A stretch of 64,000 bases of DNA from an uncultured Candidatus Melainabacteria bacterium (GTDB lineage Bacteria; Cyanobacteriota; Vampirovibrionia; Gastranaerophilales; Gastranaerophilaceae). Below, piece after piece: positions 25,843-34,240 of this stretch. The position numbers and the translations under genes were made by a program. How positions within the stretch are numbered: the stretch's first letter is position 1; every line of letters begins with the position of its first letter. The notes beneath the pieces are model-generated. The model saw only the letters and a list, made by a program, of their open reading frames with translations, did not search any database and was not told the DNA's origin. The stretch spans positions 1 to 64,000 of the forward strand of contig CAKVLH010000009.1 of the NCBI GenBank assembly GCA_934757245.1. Reading direction: 5' to 3'.

Positions 25843-27093
25843 TTAAAACGGAATTTCTACTATAAATGTGGAACCGTTATTAATTTCGCTTATTAACGAA
25901 ATCTTGCCTCCATGAAGCTCTACCAACTCTTTTGTAATAGTTAAGCCAAGCCCAGTTGAGCTTTCTTTTTTAGTGTAAGCACTGTCAAGCTGAACAAATT
26001 TTGCAAAGATTTTACCATGATATTTTTTATCAATTCCGATTCCGTTATCGTGAACGAGAATTCTAAAGTTTTCGTCATCAGCGTTTACGGTTATTTCGAC
26101 TTCATCATTTTCAGGTGAATATTTTATTGCATTGCTTACAAGGTTATATAATATTTGTTGGATTTTTTGATAATCTGCAAAAACTTCAAAATCGGCATTC
26201 AAATTTTTTTTCAAAACAATGTTTTTCTTTTGTGCAAGTGGAGATAATATATTCGCAACTTCATCTACGGCGCGAGAAATCCAAAATGCACTCTTTACAA
26301 TTTTCATCGCGTTAGCTTCAATTTTAGACATGTCAAGAACTTCATTTATCATGCCAAGAAGATGAGTTGCTGAAACTTTAATGTCTTTTACATATTCCTC
26401 TTGCTTAGAGTTCAAATTTCCGTACAATTGTGTTCCTAGAATATCTGAAAATCCTAAAATGGAATTAAGCGGAGTTCTAAGTTCGTGCGAAATATTTGCT
26501 AAAAACTCATTTTTAACCTTATCTGCTTCTAAAATCTTTTCATTTTGTTCTTTAATTGTTTTATAAGCGTTATTTTTTTCTATAATTCCGTCTTTTAAAG
26601 CTTTTAGTTGAATTTTAAATACATTCGAAAGCTCCGCATCTTTTAGTAAATATGACATCACTGAAGCGATTGCGCTCAATGCGTCCAAATCTTCTTGTTT
26701 GTAAAAATCTTTTTCACGTTTGGATAATAATATAACTCCAAAAACTGTCGATTTTATAAATATTTTAGCAACTAAATACGATTTTTGAGAATTGCCAGCA
26801 AGTTCAATGATTTTGACTAAATCGCTTTTGTCATCAAGAATCTTACCTTCTTTTGAAAATACAAACTTTTTGACTTCTGTATTCATCTGAAAAGTAGATT
26901 CTATGTCATAATTCGCATGTTTTTTATAAGTATGCTTGAGTTGCAAACTGTCCGGATTTGCATAATAAATAAACGCTTCGTCAAAAATTAAAACTTTTTC
27001 TATTTTTCTGAACAAAGTTTTTTCATTGCTTAAATCTGTTTCAAACAATGAAGGAATTATTTTTAAAATTTTATCGGACGTAATTAAAGCCAT
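25843..27093 (-). CDS. orphan sensor histidine kinase with GAF-like domain
   Basis: A cytoplasmic histidine kinase. A GAF-like N-terminal region (about 15-165, containing VFGVILLSKREKDFYKQEDLDALSAIASVMSYLL) is followed by a coiled segment. Next come a HisKA domain with FLANISHELRTPLNSILGFSD (phospho-accepting His) and an HATPase domain with NLVSNAIKYSP, DNGIGIDKKYHGKIF and TGLGLTITKELVELHGG. There are no membrane segments. I start at 27093 (MALITSDKILKI); a 27132 start adds an atypical leader. There is no adjacent response regulator. A 21-base element upstream (27148-27168) is shared with the CheD-like gene. Confidence 0.88.
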   Translation of the reverse strand: MALITSDKILKIIPSLFETDLSNEKTLFRKIEKVLIFDEAFIYYANPDSLQLKHTYKKHANYDIESTFQMNTEVKKFVFSKEGKILDDKSDLVKIIELAGNSQKSYLVAKIFIKSTVFGVILLSKREKDFYKQEDLDALSAIASVMSYLLKDAELSNVFKIQLKALKDGIIEKNNAYKTIKEQNEKILEADKVKNEFLANISHELRTPLNSILGFSDILGTQLYGNLNSKQEEYVKDIKVSATHLLGMINEVLDMSKIEANAMKIVKSAFWISRAVDEVANILSPLAQKKNIVLKKNLNADFEVFADYQKIQQILYNLVSNAIKYSPENDEVEITVNADDENFRILVHDNGIGIDKKYHGKIFAKFVQLDSAYTKKESSTGLGLTITKELVELHGGKISLISEINNGSTFIVEIPF

Positions 27094-27147
27094 ATCTCTT
27101 ACGAAGAATATAGCACAAAATGAACTGAACATCTATAACTGGCGATA

Positions 27148-27168
27148 TTATTAAAAAAACTTTACAAT
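27148..27168 (-). promoter_or_regulatory. shared 21-base element, copy 1
   Basis: On the minus strand the sequence is ATTGTAAAG, seven T and AATAA. The identical 21 bases occur at 53837-53857. Both copies lie on the minus strand about 55 bases before a start codon (the kinase here, the CheD-like gene there). Confidence 0.55.
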
Positions 27169-27223
27169 AGTTTGCAATTTTATTATGTTTATTTTAACAT
27201 TAGTTCATACGCCGATTTAAAAG

Positions 27224-27248
27224 AAAGAATGTGTTAAACACATTCTTT
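27224..27248. promoter_or_regulatory. perfect 11-bp inverted repeat between divergent genes
   Basis: AAAGAATGTGT and ACACATTCTTT are separated by TAA and followed by TT then A-rich sequence. It lies between the kinase (minus) and rpmG (plus). It could be an operator or a leader hairpin; no gene reads into it as a terminator. Confidence 0.6.
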
Positions 27249-27309
27249 TTAAAAAGGTCATAAATCATTATAAAATAGCAATTAAAGGTAAATATAAAGG
27301 AACTTAAAA

Positions 27310-27477
27310 ATGGGTATCAAAGGTAAAAACGATAGAATGGTAGTTCTAGCTTGTGAAGATTGTAAGGAAAGAAATTACACAACTGTTAAAAACAAAAAGA
27401 ATGTTAAAGACAGATTAGAATTGAGCAAATATTGCCCAACTTGCAAAAAACACACAACTCACAAGGAAACTAAGTAA
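27310..27477 (+). CDS. rpmG: 50S ribosomal protein L33 (zinc-binding form)
   Basis: A 55-residue protein of the large ribosomal subunit near the E site. [18 protein letters not shown] opens with the first zinc pair (ACEDC) and YCPTC provides the second, so this is the C+ (four-cysteine) form. AAAGGA lies 8 bases before the ATG. It begins the conserved run rpmG, tRNA-Trp, secE, nusG, rplK, rplA. Confidence 0.93.
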   Translation: MGIKGKNDRMVVLACEDCKERNYTTVKNKKNVKDRLELSKYCPTCKKHTTHKETK

Positions 27478-27558
27478 TAAGGAAATAAGCGCTGGTAATA
27501 AGGGCAATATATTTAAACATCTTATTCCCTTATTACCGAAAGTCTTATTCCCTTTAAT
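27478..27558. repeat. octamer-built hairpin repeat R4, short copy 3
   Basis: GGAAATAAGCGCTGGTAATAAGGGCAATA on the left and CTTATTCCCTTATTACC...CTTATTCCC on the right, with a shortened middle. It sits directly between rpmG and tRNA-Trp. Confidence 0.75.
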
Positions 27559-27560
27559 AT

Positions 27561-27633
27561 GCGTCCTTAGTTCAGTTGGTAGAACGTCGGTCTCCAAAAC
27601 CGGATGTCGAGGGTTCGAGTCCTTCAGGGCGCG
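27561..27633 (+). tRNA. tRNA-Trp (CCA)
   Basis: The acceptor is GCGTCCT/AGGGCGC and the anticodon loop CTCCAAA. The T-arm is present as GAGGGTTCGAGTCCTTC. The 3' CCA is not encoded. Location directly before secE is common in bacteria. Confidence 0.96.
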
Positions 27634-27659
27634 ATTTTTATAGAAATAAGGTTGTTAAA

Positions 27660-27860
27660 ATGAATGATACTTTTGAAACAATAAAGAAAAATGTTATTAC
27701 TTATTTTAAAGGCGTAAAGACTGAGTGGGGCAAGATTACTTGGCCGGAAAAACATCAGGTTGTAGTTGAAACATTCTTTGTTGTTGCTATTGTTTTTATA
27801 TTCACAATTTTCATTTACTTCGTGGATATTATTTTCAATATGTTGTTATCTAAGTTTTAA
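27660..27860 (+). CDS. secE: preprotein translocase subunit SecE
   Basis: The single-helix SecE of the SecYEG channel, 66 residues. An amphipathic cytoplasmic helix (FKGVKTEWGKITWPEKHQVVVET) precedes one transmembrane helix (about 39-62). The ATG at 27660 is chosen because the frame further upstream runs into the tRNA-Trp gene. It is followed by nusG after 25 bases, the standard order. Confidence 0.95.
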   Translation: MNDTFETIKKNVITYFKGVKTEWGKITWPEKHQVVVETFFVVAIVFIFTIFIYFVDIIFNMLLSKF

Positions 27861-27885
27861 TTAAGATTTATAAAGGGTAAAAGTA

Positions 27886-28497
27886 ATGAGTGAAAAAGAC
27901 GAAAATATGATGAATGAAGAAGTTATGGAAGAAACTCAAGAAGTTGAAAACCATGCGTCTTCTGAAAAAAAGAATCAAAAACGTTGGTACATTGTTCACA
28001 CTTATTCAGGATACGAAAACAAAGTTAAAAGCAACTTGGAAAAACGTATCGAATATATGAACATGGCTGATAAAATCTTTAGAGTAGAAGTTCCTCAAAA
28101 GACTGTTACCCAAATTAAAGGCGGAAGAAAACAAGAAAGAGAAGAAAAAATCTTCCCTGGTTATGTTTTGGTAGAAATGATTATGGATGAAGACAGCTGG
28201 TATGTAGTTAGACATACAGCAGGTGTTACAAAATTCGTTGGTTCTGCTAAAAAACCTATTCCGGCAAAAGACAGCGAAATTAAAAAGATTATTCACAGAT
28301 CAACAGCTCAAACTCAAAAAATTGAAATGGATGTTAAGGTTGGTGAAAAAGTTAGAATTACTTCCGGCCCATTCGCAGAGTTTGTTGGTGATATTACAGA
28401 AGTTTATCCTGATAAGGCTAAACTTAGAGCAATGGTTTCTATATTCGGTCGTGAAACTCCGGTTGAATTAGAATACAAACAAATTCAAAAGTTATAA
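27886..28497 (+). CDS. nusG: transcription termination/antitermination factor NusG
   Basis: 203 residues. After an acidic N-terminal extension of about 30 residues, the NGN domain begins at RWYIVHTYSGYENKVKSNL. GYVLVEM and WYVVRHTAGVTKFVG follow, and the KOW domain is VGEKVRITSGPFAEFVGDITEV. NusG binds RNA polymerase and links it to Rho or ribosomes. Confidence 0.96.
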   Translation: MSEKDENMMNEEVMEETQEVENHASSEKKNQKRWYIVHTYSGYENKVKSNLEKRIEYMNMADKIFRVEVPQKTVTQIKGGRKQEREEKIFPGYVLVEMIMDEDSWYVVRHTAGVTKFVGSAKKPIPAKDSEIKKIIHRSTAQTQKIEMDVKVGEKVRITSGPFAEFVGDITEVYPDKAKLRAMVSIFGRETPVELEYKQIQKL

Positions 28498-28499
28498 AA

Positions 28500-28575
28500 T
28501 CTTCTCCTCTCCAAGGGAGAGGTCGCAACTGTTCTTGAGCATAGCAAAAGTTACGGGCGCAGTGAGGTTTTTACT
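28500..28575 (+). repeat. dispersed repeat R2, copy between nusG and rplK
   Basis: CCTCTCCAAGGGAGAGG stem, then TCGCAACTGTTCTTGAGC and a GTTACGGGCGCAGTGAGG end. It is an R2 copy embedded inside the ribosomal operon. Confidence 0.55.
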
Positions 28576-28596
28576 TTGAAAACACAACACAAATAA

Positions 28597-28628
28597 CGTG
28601 GAAGGGGGTGCCCCCCGTTAGTACCACG
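28597..28628 (+). promoter_or_regulatory. structured leader of rplK (probable r-protein autoregulation site)
   Basis: Outer stem CGTGG/CCACG encloses AA, an inner GGGG-GTGC-CCCC hairpin, and a 3' GTTAGTA strand. It ends just before the Shine-Dalgarno (AGGAG, 28631-28635). The same architecture precedes rplA at 29141-29171. Confidence 0.7.
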
Positions 28629-28641
28629 AAAGGAGAACAAA

Positions 28642-29070
28642 ATGGCAAAAAAAGTAGTAGGAAAAATTAAACTACAAATTCAAGCAGGTAAAGCAAATCC
28701 ATCACCTCCAGTTGGTCCGGCTTTGGGTCAACACGGTGTAAATATCATGGATTTCTGCAAACAGTTCAATGCAAAAACTGAATCTCAAGCAGGCTATATT
28801 ATCCCTGTTATTATCGATGTATACGAAGACAGAAGTTTCACTTTTGTTATCAAATCACCTCCAGCTCCAGTTTTGATTAAAAAGGCATTAAATATCCCTA
28901 AGGGTTCTGCAGTTCCTAACAAAACAAAAGTTGGTGAAATTACAAGAGCTCAATTAGAAGAAATCGCAAAAATCAAAATGAACGATTTGAACGCAACTTC
29001 AATGGATGCTGCTGTAAACATGATTAAAGGCTCTTGCAGAGCTATGGGCGTTACTGTTAAAGAAGACTAG
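28642..29070 (+). CDS. rplK: 50S ribosomal protein L11
   Basis: Binds the GTPase-associated region of 23S rRNA, 142 residues. [29 protein letters not shown] is the N-terminal signature with its conserved prolines. The C-terminal RNA-binding domain includes [19 protein letters not shown]. It has a structured leader and a strong AGGAG ribosome binding site. Confidence 0.98.
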   Translation: MAKKVVGKIKLQIQAGKANPSPPVGPALGQHGVNIMDFCKQFNAKTESQAGYIIPVIIDVYEDRSFTFVIKSPPAPVLIKKALNIPKGSAVPNKTKVGEITRAQLEEIAKIKMNDLNATSMDAAVNMIKGSCRAMGVTVKED

Positions 29071-29140
29071 TATATTCCCATGAAGGTGATGCAAATTTCA
29101 CCAAATCCTCTCTTATAAAAGAGAGTGAGTTAGAGATAAT

Positions 29141-29171
29141 ATGGAAGGATTGAAAAATCCGTTAACACCAT
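29141..29171 (+). promoter_or_regulatory. structured leader of rplA (probable r-protein autoregulation site)
   Basis: Outer stem ATGG/CCAT, then AA, an inner GGATT-GAAA-AATCC hairpin, and a 3' GTTAACA strand, followed by GAAAGGAT. Compared with the rplK leader, both sides of the outer stem changed together (GTGG/CCAC to ATGG/CCAT), while AAGG and CCGTTA are shared. Confidence 0.7.
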
Positions 29172-29186
29172 GAAAGGATTTAAAAA

Positions 29187-29891
29187 ATGTCAAAAATAAC
29201 TAAAAAACAAAAGAAGCTTCAAGAATTGTTAGCTGATTTCCAACAACCGGCTAGCGGTCGTGATGCTCTTACTAAATTACAAGAAGTATCTAAAGAAGTT
29301 GCAAAATTCAACGAAACAGTTGAATGCCACATGAGATTAGGTATTGAAGTTAAACACGCAGAACAACAAATCAGATCTACAGTTGTTCTTCCAGCTGGTT
29401 TAGGTAAAGAAGTTCGTGTTTGCGTTATCGCAAAAGGACCAAAAGTTACTGAAGCTAAGGATGCTGGCGCTGATTTCTACGGTACAGAAGAAATTATCGA
29501 CAAAATCGCAGGCGGTTGGTTTGAATTTGATACATTAATTGCAACTCCTGATTGTATGGGTATGTTAGGTAAGTTAGGTAGAGTTTTAGGTCCTAAAGGC
29601 TTGATGCCAAACCCTAAAACTGGTACAGTAACTCTTGATATCGCAAAAGCAGTTAAAGATGCTAAAGCAGGTAAAGTTGAATTCAGAGCTGACAAACAGG
29701 GTATGGTTCAATTCGCAAACGAAGATTTGGTTAAGAACTATGGTACATTGGTAGATGCAGTTCTTAGAGCAAAACCTTCTGCAGCAAAAGGTACTTACGT
29801 TAAGTCAATTTATTTGACAACAACAATGGGACCAAGCATCAAGATAGATGCAAAGAACCTTCAAGCAGAAGTTAAAGAAATTGTTGGTTGA
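29187..29891 (+). CDS. rplA: 50S ribosomal protein L1
   Basis: Forms the mobile L1 stalk at the E site and is the usual translational repressor of its own operon; 234 residues. [14 protein letters not shown] opens domain II, and [19 protein letters not shown] is the rRNA-binding signature. [14 protein letters not shown] follows. It is the last gene of the operon, ending in a strong terminator 8 bases later. Confidence 0.98.
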   Translation: MSKITKKQKKLQELLADFQQPASGRDALTKLQEVSKEVAKFNETVECHMRLGIEVKHAEQQIRSTVVLPAGLGKEVRVCVIAKGPKVTEAKDAGADFYGTEEIIDKIAGGWFEFDTLIATPDCMGMLGKLGRVLGPKGLMPNPKTGTVTLDIAKAVKDAKAGKVEFRADKQGMVQFANEDLVKNYGTLVDAVLRAKPSAAKGTYVKSIYLTTTMGPSIKIDAKNLQAEVKEIVG

Positions 29892-29898
29892 TATTTAC

Positions 29899-29926
29899 GG
29901 CTAGCCGAAAGGTTAGCCTTTTTTTT
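29899..29926 (+). terminator. intrinsic terminator after rplA
   Basis: GGCTAGCC, loop GAAA, GGTTAGCC (one G-U), then eight T. Confidence 0.95.
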
Positions 29927-29927
29927 A

Positions 29928-29936
29928 TGCTATAAT
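29928..29936 (+). promoter_or_regulatory. extended -10 promoter of yqeG
   Basis: TGC-TATAAT begins just after the terminator T-run. The expected RNA start near 29942 falls at the base of a hairpin (29941-29965). Confidence 0.65.
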
Positions 29937-29940
29937 TAAT

Positions 29941-29965
29941 GATGTCGGGTTTATCGCCCGACATC
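29941..29965 (+). promoter_or_regulatory. 9-bp hairpin at the predicted 5' end of the yqeG mRNA
   Basis: GATGTCGGG and CCCGACATC form a perfect stem with a 7-base loop. It would cap the transcript; a role in RNA stability is inference. Confidence 0.6.
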
Positions 29966-29986
29966 ATTTAATATGGGGGCGAGAGC

Positions 29987-30463
29987 ATGTTATTGAAACC
30001 GGATTACAACTTGAAAAATATATATGAGATTAATTTTGAAGAACTAAAACAACAAGGTGTAAAGTGTATAATGTTTGATTTGGATAGTACAGTTATGGTG
30101 TCTAAATCTGCTGACTTTTTGCCGGAAACGGTAGAATGGTTTAATTCATTTTTAAAAGATTTTGAAGTTGCAATTATTTCTAATAATAAAAATGAAGAAT
30201 ACATCGCGAACGCTTCCAAAATTGCACCTTGTAGAGTTATCGGCAAAGCTAACAAACCGAATCCTAAAGTTATGGGTGAATATTTGAAATCAGTTAATAT
30301 TGAGCCACAAAACGCTGTTATGGTGGGAGATAGACCTTTAACCGATATTCTAGCAGGTAAATTGTTAGGTTGTAAAACAATTTTGGTCGGTTCTATTAAT
30401 CCAAAGGAAAATTTGCCTACAAAATTCGTACGTGCTTTAGAAAGAAGTACGATTAGAGGATAG
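29987..30463 (+). CDS. YqeG-family HAD-IIIA phosphatase
   Basis: A small HAD-type phosphatase of 158 residues. The nucleophile motif is FDLDST (about 28-33). Motif II lies at IISNN, and the metal-binding motif is VGDRPLTDILAG. The cap-less HAD-IIIA layout matches YqeG, a conserved protein whose substrate is not settled. It has its own promoter and a GGGGGCG-type purine stretch before the ATG. Confidence 0.85.
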   Translation: MLLKPDYNLKNIYEINFEELKQQGVKCIMFDLDSTVMVSKSADFLPETVEWFNSFLKDFEVAIISNNKNEEYIANASKIAPCRVIGKANKPNPKVMGEYLKSVNIEPQNAVMVGDRPLTDILAGKLLGCKTILVGSINPKENLPTKFVRALERSTIRG

Positions 30464-30489
30464 AGTTTTGCTCATTTGGTAATAGTGCA

Positions 30490-30530
30490 ATAAGCAGTTT
30501 GTTAAGCTGAAAGCCCAACAAACTGCTTAT
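30490..30530 (+). terminator. long hairpin downstream of yqeG
   Basis: ATAAGCAGTTTGTT pairs with AACAAACTGCTTAT over 14 bases. The loop contains a nested GCT/AGC pair. The tail is AT-rich but not a clean T-run, so termination is likely but not certain. Confidence 0.6.
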
Positions 30531-30544
30531 TAAATTGAAAGTTG

Positions 30545-30747
30545 AGAGTGGAAAGTTAATAATACCCTCTCCCCTACCCCTCCCCCAAGGGAGGGAATAA
30601 AGTGTAATCCCCAATGGAGAGAATAAAGTGTAAACCTTGAGGGATAAAATGTGCTAAAGAGGTTTAATCAAACGCATGCCACACCCTCTCCTTTTTCAAT
30701 TCTATATGGAGAAGGTGCTGAAGGCGGAAGAAGATATTATTAACTAT
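30545..30747 (+). repeat. dispersed repeat R3, degenerate copy 3
   Basis: CCCTCTCC...CCTCCC, an internal near-duplicate AATAAAGTGTAA, then CCCTCTCCTTTTTC, CTATATGGAGAAGGTGCTGAAGG and a TATTATTAA end. It corresponds to 40023-40172. Confidence 0.6.
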
Positions 30748-30760
30748 TCCAATATATTTA

Positions 30761-30769
30761 TGCTAAAAT
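30761..30769 (+). promoter_or_regulatory. extended -10 promoter of dprA (probably leaderless)
   Basis: TGC-TAAAAT ends only 6 bases before the dprA ATG (30776), so transcription would start at or next to the ATG. The same arrangement occurs at 37031-37039. Confidence 0.6.
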
Positions 30770-30775
30770 CAAGTA

Positions 30776-31861
30776 ATGGACGACAAATATTGGATAGCGT
30801 TTTCTGCAATAGAACAACTTGATTCAACTTTTATCCAAAGGTTGTACAACTATTTTGGCGACATTGAAACAGCCTTTAAAGCTGAGCTTAAAGACCTTGA
30901 ACAGATTGAAGAATTGAGCGTAAGAAAAGCCAAAAATTTTATAGAAAAGAAAAAAGATATTAATCCAGATAAAGCCTTAGAAGACGTATTGAAACGCGGA
31001 ATTAAATTTATTACATTTGATTCAACAGATTATCCTTATATGCTATCGCAGATTTTAAATCCACCGATGACACTTTTTTACAAAGGTGATTTTTCAATTT
31101 GCAACCTAGATAGAACAGTTGCGTTTGTTGGTTCTAGAAGAGCAAGTATGAGTGGGAGAGATGGCGTAAAGCGTGTAATTTCGGACTTGAAAAATACAGA
31201 TGTTTGTATTGTGTCTGGTTTAGCTTCCGGTATTGATGCAGTTTCTCACGAAAGTGCCATTGCCAACAACCTTAAAACAATCGGTGTTATTGCAAGCGGA
31301 TTTGATTACACTTATCCTGAATCAAACAAACATCTTTACGAAAAAATTGAAAACGGCGCAGGTGTTGTTATAAGTGAATACTATCCGACATTTCAGCCTT
31401 TAAAATTTCGTTTTCCACAAAGAAACAGAATTGTAACAGGTCTCTCATACGGAACAGTAGTCGGAGAAGCAGCATTAAAAAGCGGAGCATTAATTTCTGC
31501 TAATTTAACTTTAGAGCAAGGACGCGAATTGATGTGCATCCCAGGCGCGATAAACAATGTCAATACAGAAGGAATTTACAAACTAATTAAAGATGGCGCG
31601 TCGATTGTAACTTGCGGAAATGATATTTTAAACGCTTTAAACTGGGAAATTCAAAAGGCTGAGCCAACCAAGAAAACAGATTTATCTTTAAATCCCCAAG
31701 AAAAAATAATTTTTGATATAATAGGAATTGAACCGAAAGGTTTTGACGAAATTCAAGCCGAAACACAGCTTGAAACAGATGAACTTTTATCTCTTTTAAC
31801 AATTATGGAGATGAAAAGTTTGGTGGAACATATAGACGGAGATAGGTATAAAAGAGCATGA
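30776..31861 (+). CDS. dprA: DNA processing protein DprA
   Basis: DprA loads RecA on incoming single-stranded DNA during transformation. The 361 residues comprise an N-terminal helix-hairpin region (about 1-60), the Rossmann-like DprA core, and a C-terminal winged-helix-like domain (about 295-360). Core signatures are VAFVGSRRASMSGR, VSGLASGIDAVSHESAI, FRFPQRNRIVTGLS and ALISANLTLEQGRELMCIPG. No Shine-Dalgarno is present and the promoter suggests a leaderless mRNA. Its stop overlaps topA by 4 bases, a common dprA-topA pairing. Confidence 0.95.
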   Translation: MDDKYWIAFSAIEQLDSTFIQRLYNYFGDIETAFKAELKDLEQIEELSVRKAKNFIEKKKDINPDKALEDVLKRGIKFITFDSTDYPYMLSQILNPPMTLFYKGDFSICNLDRTVAFVGSRRASMSGRDGVKRVISDLKNTDVCIVSGLASGIDAVSHESAIANNLKTIGVIASGFDYTYPESNKHLYEKIENGAGVVISEYYPTFQPLKFRFPQRNRIVTGLSYGTVVGEAALKSGALISANLTLEQGRELMCIPGAINNVNTEGIYKLIKDGASIVTCGNDILNALNWEIQKAEPTKKTDLSLNPQEKIIFDIIGIEPKGFDEIQAETQLETDELLSLLTIMEMKSLVEHIDGDRYKRA

Positions 31862-34152
31862 CAGCGTCAGTAGCAGAAAAGAAAACTACTAAATCAAAAA
31901 AGGAGAAGGCTTTAGTAATAGTCGAATCTCCTGCTAAATCAAAAACAATTAAAAAGATTTTGGGAGACGGTTACCAAATCGAGGCAAGCTTCGGGCATGT
32001 AAGAAATTTGCCGGATAATACTCTTGGGTTTGATGTAGAACATGATTTTCAGCCGACTTATGTTATTATTCCCGAAAAGAAAAAAGTTGTTACAAAGTTG
32101 AACGACCTTGCAAAACGTTCTGACAAAATTTATCTTGCATCCGACCCTGACCGCGAAGGGGAAGCTATTGCATGGCACGTTAGAGAACTTTTACAAGTTC
32201 CTGATGATAAAGTTTTTAGAATTGAGTTTAACGAAATTACGCCAAAAGCTGTAAAATATGCCGTAGAGCATTCGCGCCAAATTGATATGGACAAGGTTAA
32301 AGCGCAACAAACAAGACAAATTTTGGATAAACTTGTAGGTTACAAATTATCGCCTGTTTTGTGGAAACAATTAGGAAATTATCACTTATCAGCCGGTCGT
32401 GTACAATCAGTAGCGCTTCGTATGATTTGTGAAAGAGAAGAAGAAATCGAAGCTTTCGTACCGAAAGAATATTGGTCTATTCATACAATTATGGATAAAG
32501 ACGGCAAACTTTTTGAGGCAGAAGTTAATAAATACAAAAACAAAAAAATTGAGATTAACAACGAAGAAGAAGCAAACAAGATTAAAGAATTTTTGCTTAA
32601 TCCAGATACAGAATTTGTTGTTGATAAGGTTACAAAAAAAGAAACAAAAAGAAAACCGACTGCACCGTTTATTACTTCAACTTTACAACGTGCTGCGAGT
32701 TCAAAGCTCGGTTTTGGCGTTTCTAAAACAATGCAGGTTGCCCAAAAACTTTATGAAGGTATTGAAATCGACGGAACTCCTGTAGGTTTGATTACCTATA
32801 TGAGAACCGATAGTGTACGTATTTCTGATGACGCGCATGAAATGGCGAAAAAGTTTATCACAGAAAACTATGGTGAAAAATATTATCCGCCAACTACAAA
32901 TGTTTATGTAAAAGGCAAACAAAACGTACAAGACGCCCACGAAGCTATCCGTCCTTCTTATCCTGAAAGAACGCCTGAAAGTATCAAGCAATATCTTGCG
33001 CCAGACCAATACAAACTTTATAAACTGATTTGGGAAAAATTTATGTCCTCTCAAATGGCACCGGCTGAAATTGCAAACAAAACAATTGATATTAAAGCTG
33101 GTGATTACAACTTAAAAGCCGGTACAAGCAAAATCTTATTTGATGGTTTCTTGAAACTTTATAATGACGCGGAAGAAGACGAAAAAGATGCGGATGCAAA
33201 AATTCCTGATTTGGAAAAAGATGACAAAGTTAAGTGTAAGGAAATTAATCCGAAACAACACTTTACGCAACCACCTCCAAGATACAACGAAGCTTCATTA
33301 GTTAAAGCGTTAGAAGAGCACGGCATTGGTCGTCCGTCTACTTATGCTACGATTATTACTGTTATTCAGACTCGTAAATATGTTGAAAAACGCGATAAAG
33401 CACTTGTTCCAACTCTTCTTGGCAGAACAGTTTGTAAGCAATTAGTAGATCAGTTTGCAGATATTATGGATTACAAATTTACTGCCGGCATGGAAGAAAA
33501 ACTGGATAAAATCGCTGAAAAGAAAGCGGTTTGGAATGTCGTTTTAAAAGAATTTTATTCTCCGTTTATGGAAGTTGTTAATTCTGTAATGAAAACCGCA
33601 CAAAGGGTTAATATTGAAAGTGATAAAAAATGTCCGAATTGCGGTAAGGTCATGTTGGTTAAGACAAGCCGTTTCGGAACACAATTTTTAGGTTGTTCAG
33701 GTTACCCTGAATGTAAAACAATCATTTCATTAAATAACAGCATGGAATTGGATGATGCCAATAAAGACGGCGAACCTCAAACCGTAGATGAGAAATGCGA
33801 AAAATGCGGTGGTGCAATGGTTATGAAAATTGGGCCATACGGAAAGTATTTAGAATGCAAAGAATGCGGAAACCGTAAAAAATATATTCGCTCAACCGGA
33901 GTTAAATGTCCAAAATGTGGCGAAGGTATGATTGTAGAAAAGAAATCTAAATACGGCAAAATTTTCTTTGGCTGTAATAGATATCCCGATTGCACTTACG
34001 CGTTATGGGATGAACCAACAGGTAATAAATGTCCGGAATGTGGCGAATTATTGTTAAAGAAAAATACAAAAAATGGAATCTTTGAGGTTTGTTCAAGCAG
34101 AACTTGTTCTTATAAAAAAGCAATGGAAACAGAAGAAAGCTCTGCCGAATAA
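31858..34152 (+). CDS. topA: DNA topoisomerase I
   Basis: Type IA topoisomerase that relaxes negative supercoils, 764 residues. The Toprim domain starts at ALVIVESPAKSKTIKKIL and includes LASDPDREGEAIAWH. The catalytic tyrosine is Tyr314 in GLITYMRTDS. Three complete C-terminal zinc ribbons begin CPNCGKV, CEKCGGA and CPKCGEG. A fourth, CPECGEL, ends in CSSRTC. A basic N-terminal extension of about 20 residues precedes the core. Confidence 0.97.
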   Translation: MTASVAEKKTTKSKKEKALVIVESPAKSKTIKKILGDGYQIEASFGHVRNLPDNTLGFDVEHDFQPTYVIIPEKKKVVTKLNDLAKRSDKIYLASDPDREGEAIAWHVRELLQVPDDKVFRIEFNEITPKAVKYAVEHSRQIDMDKVKAQQTRQILDKLVGYKLSPVLWKQLGNYHLSAGRVQSVALRMICEREEEIEAFVPKEYWSIHTIMDKDGKLFEAEVNKYKNKKIEINNEEEANKIKEFLLNPDTEFVVDKVTKKETKRKPTAPFITSTLQRAASSKLGFGVSKTMQVAQKLYEGIEIDGTPVGLITYMRTDSVRISDDAHEMAKKFITENYGEKYYPPTTNVYVKGKQNVQDAHEAIRPSYPERTPESIKQYLAPDQYKLYKLIWEKFMSSQMAPAEIANKTIDIKAGDYNLKAGTSKILFDGFLKLYNDAEEDEKDADAKIPDLEKDDKVKCKEINPKQHFTQPPPRYNEASLVKALEEHGIGRPSTYATIITVIQTRKYVEKRDKALVPTLLGRTVCKQLVDQFADIMDYKFTAGMEEKLDKIAEKKAVWNVVLKEFYSPFMEVVNSVMKTAQRVNIESDKKCPNCGKVMLVKTSRFGTQFLGCSGYPECKTIISLNNSMELDDANKDGEPQTVDEKCEKCGGAMVMKIGPYGKYLECKECGNRKKYIRSTGVKCPKCGEGMIVEKKSKYGKIFFGCNRYPDCTYALWDEPTGNKCPECGELLLKKNTKNGIFEVCSSRTCSYKKAMETEESSAE

Positions 34153-34191
34153 GGCTACTGCTACAAAAATAGTAGCTTAAAAATAAAAAAC

Positions 34192-34223
34192 GCATGCTGA
34201 TTTGTATAAACAAATCAGCATGC
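34192..34223. terminator. bidirectional terminator between topA and alaS
   Basis: GCATGCTGATTTGT and ACAAATCAGCATGC form a perfect 14-bp stem with an ATAA loop, flanked by A-rich and T-rich sequence on both sides. Confidence 0.92.
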
Positions 34224-34240
34224 ATTTTTATTTTAATATT

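Larger units (their letters stand above)
30464..30775. other. intergenic stretch with hairpin and R3 repeat
   Basis: It holds a perfect 14-bp hairpin (30490-30530), a degenerate R3 repeat (30545-30747) and the dprA promoter. No gene is seen. Confidence 0.7.

Noticed and set aside
27576-27860. 94-residue SecE starting inside tRNA-Trp
   Set aside because: The extension is translated tRNA sequence; the ATG at 27660 gives the usual SecE length.
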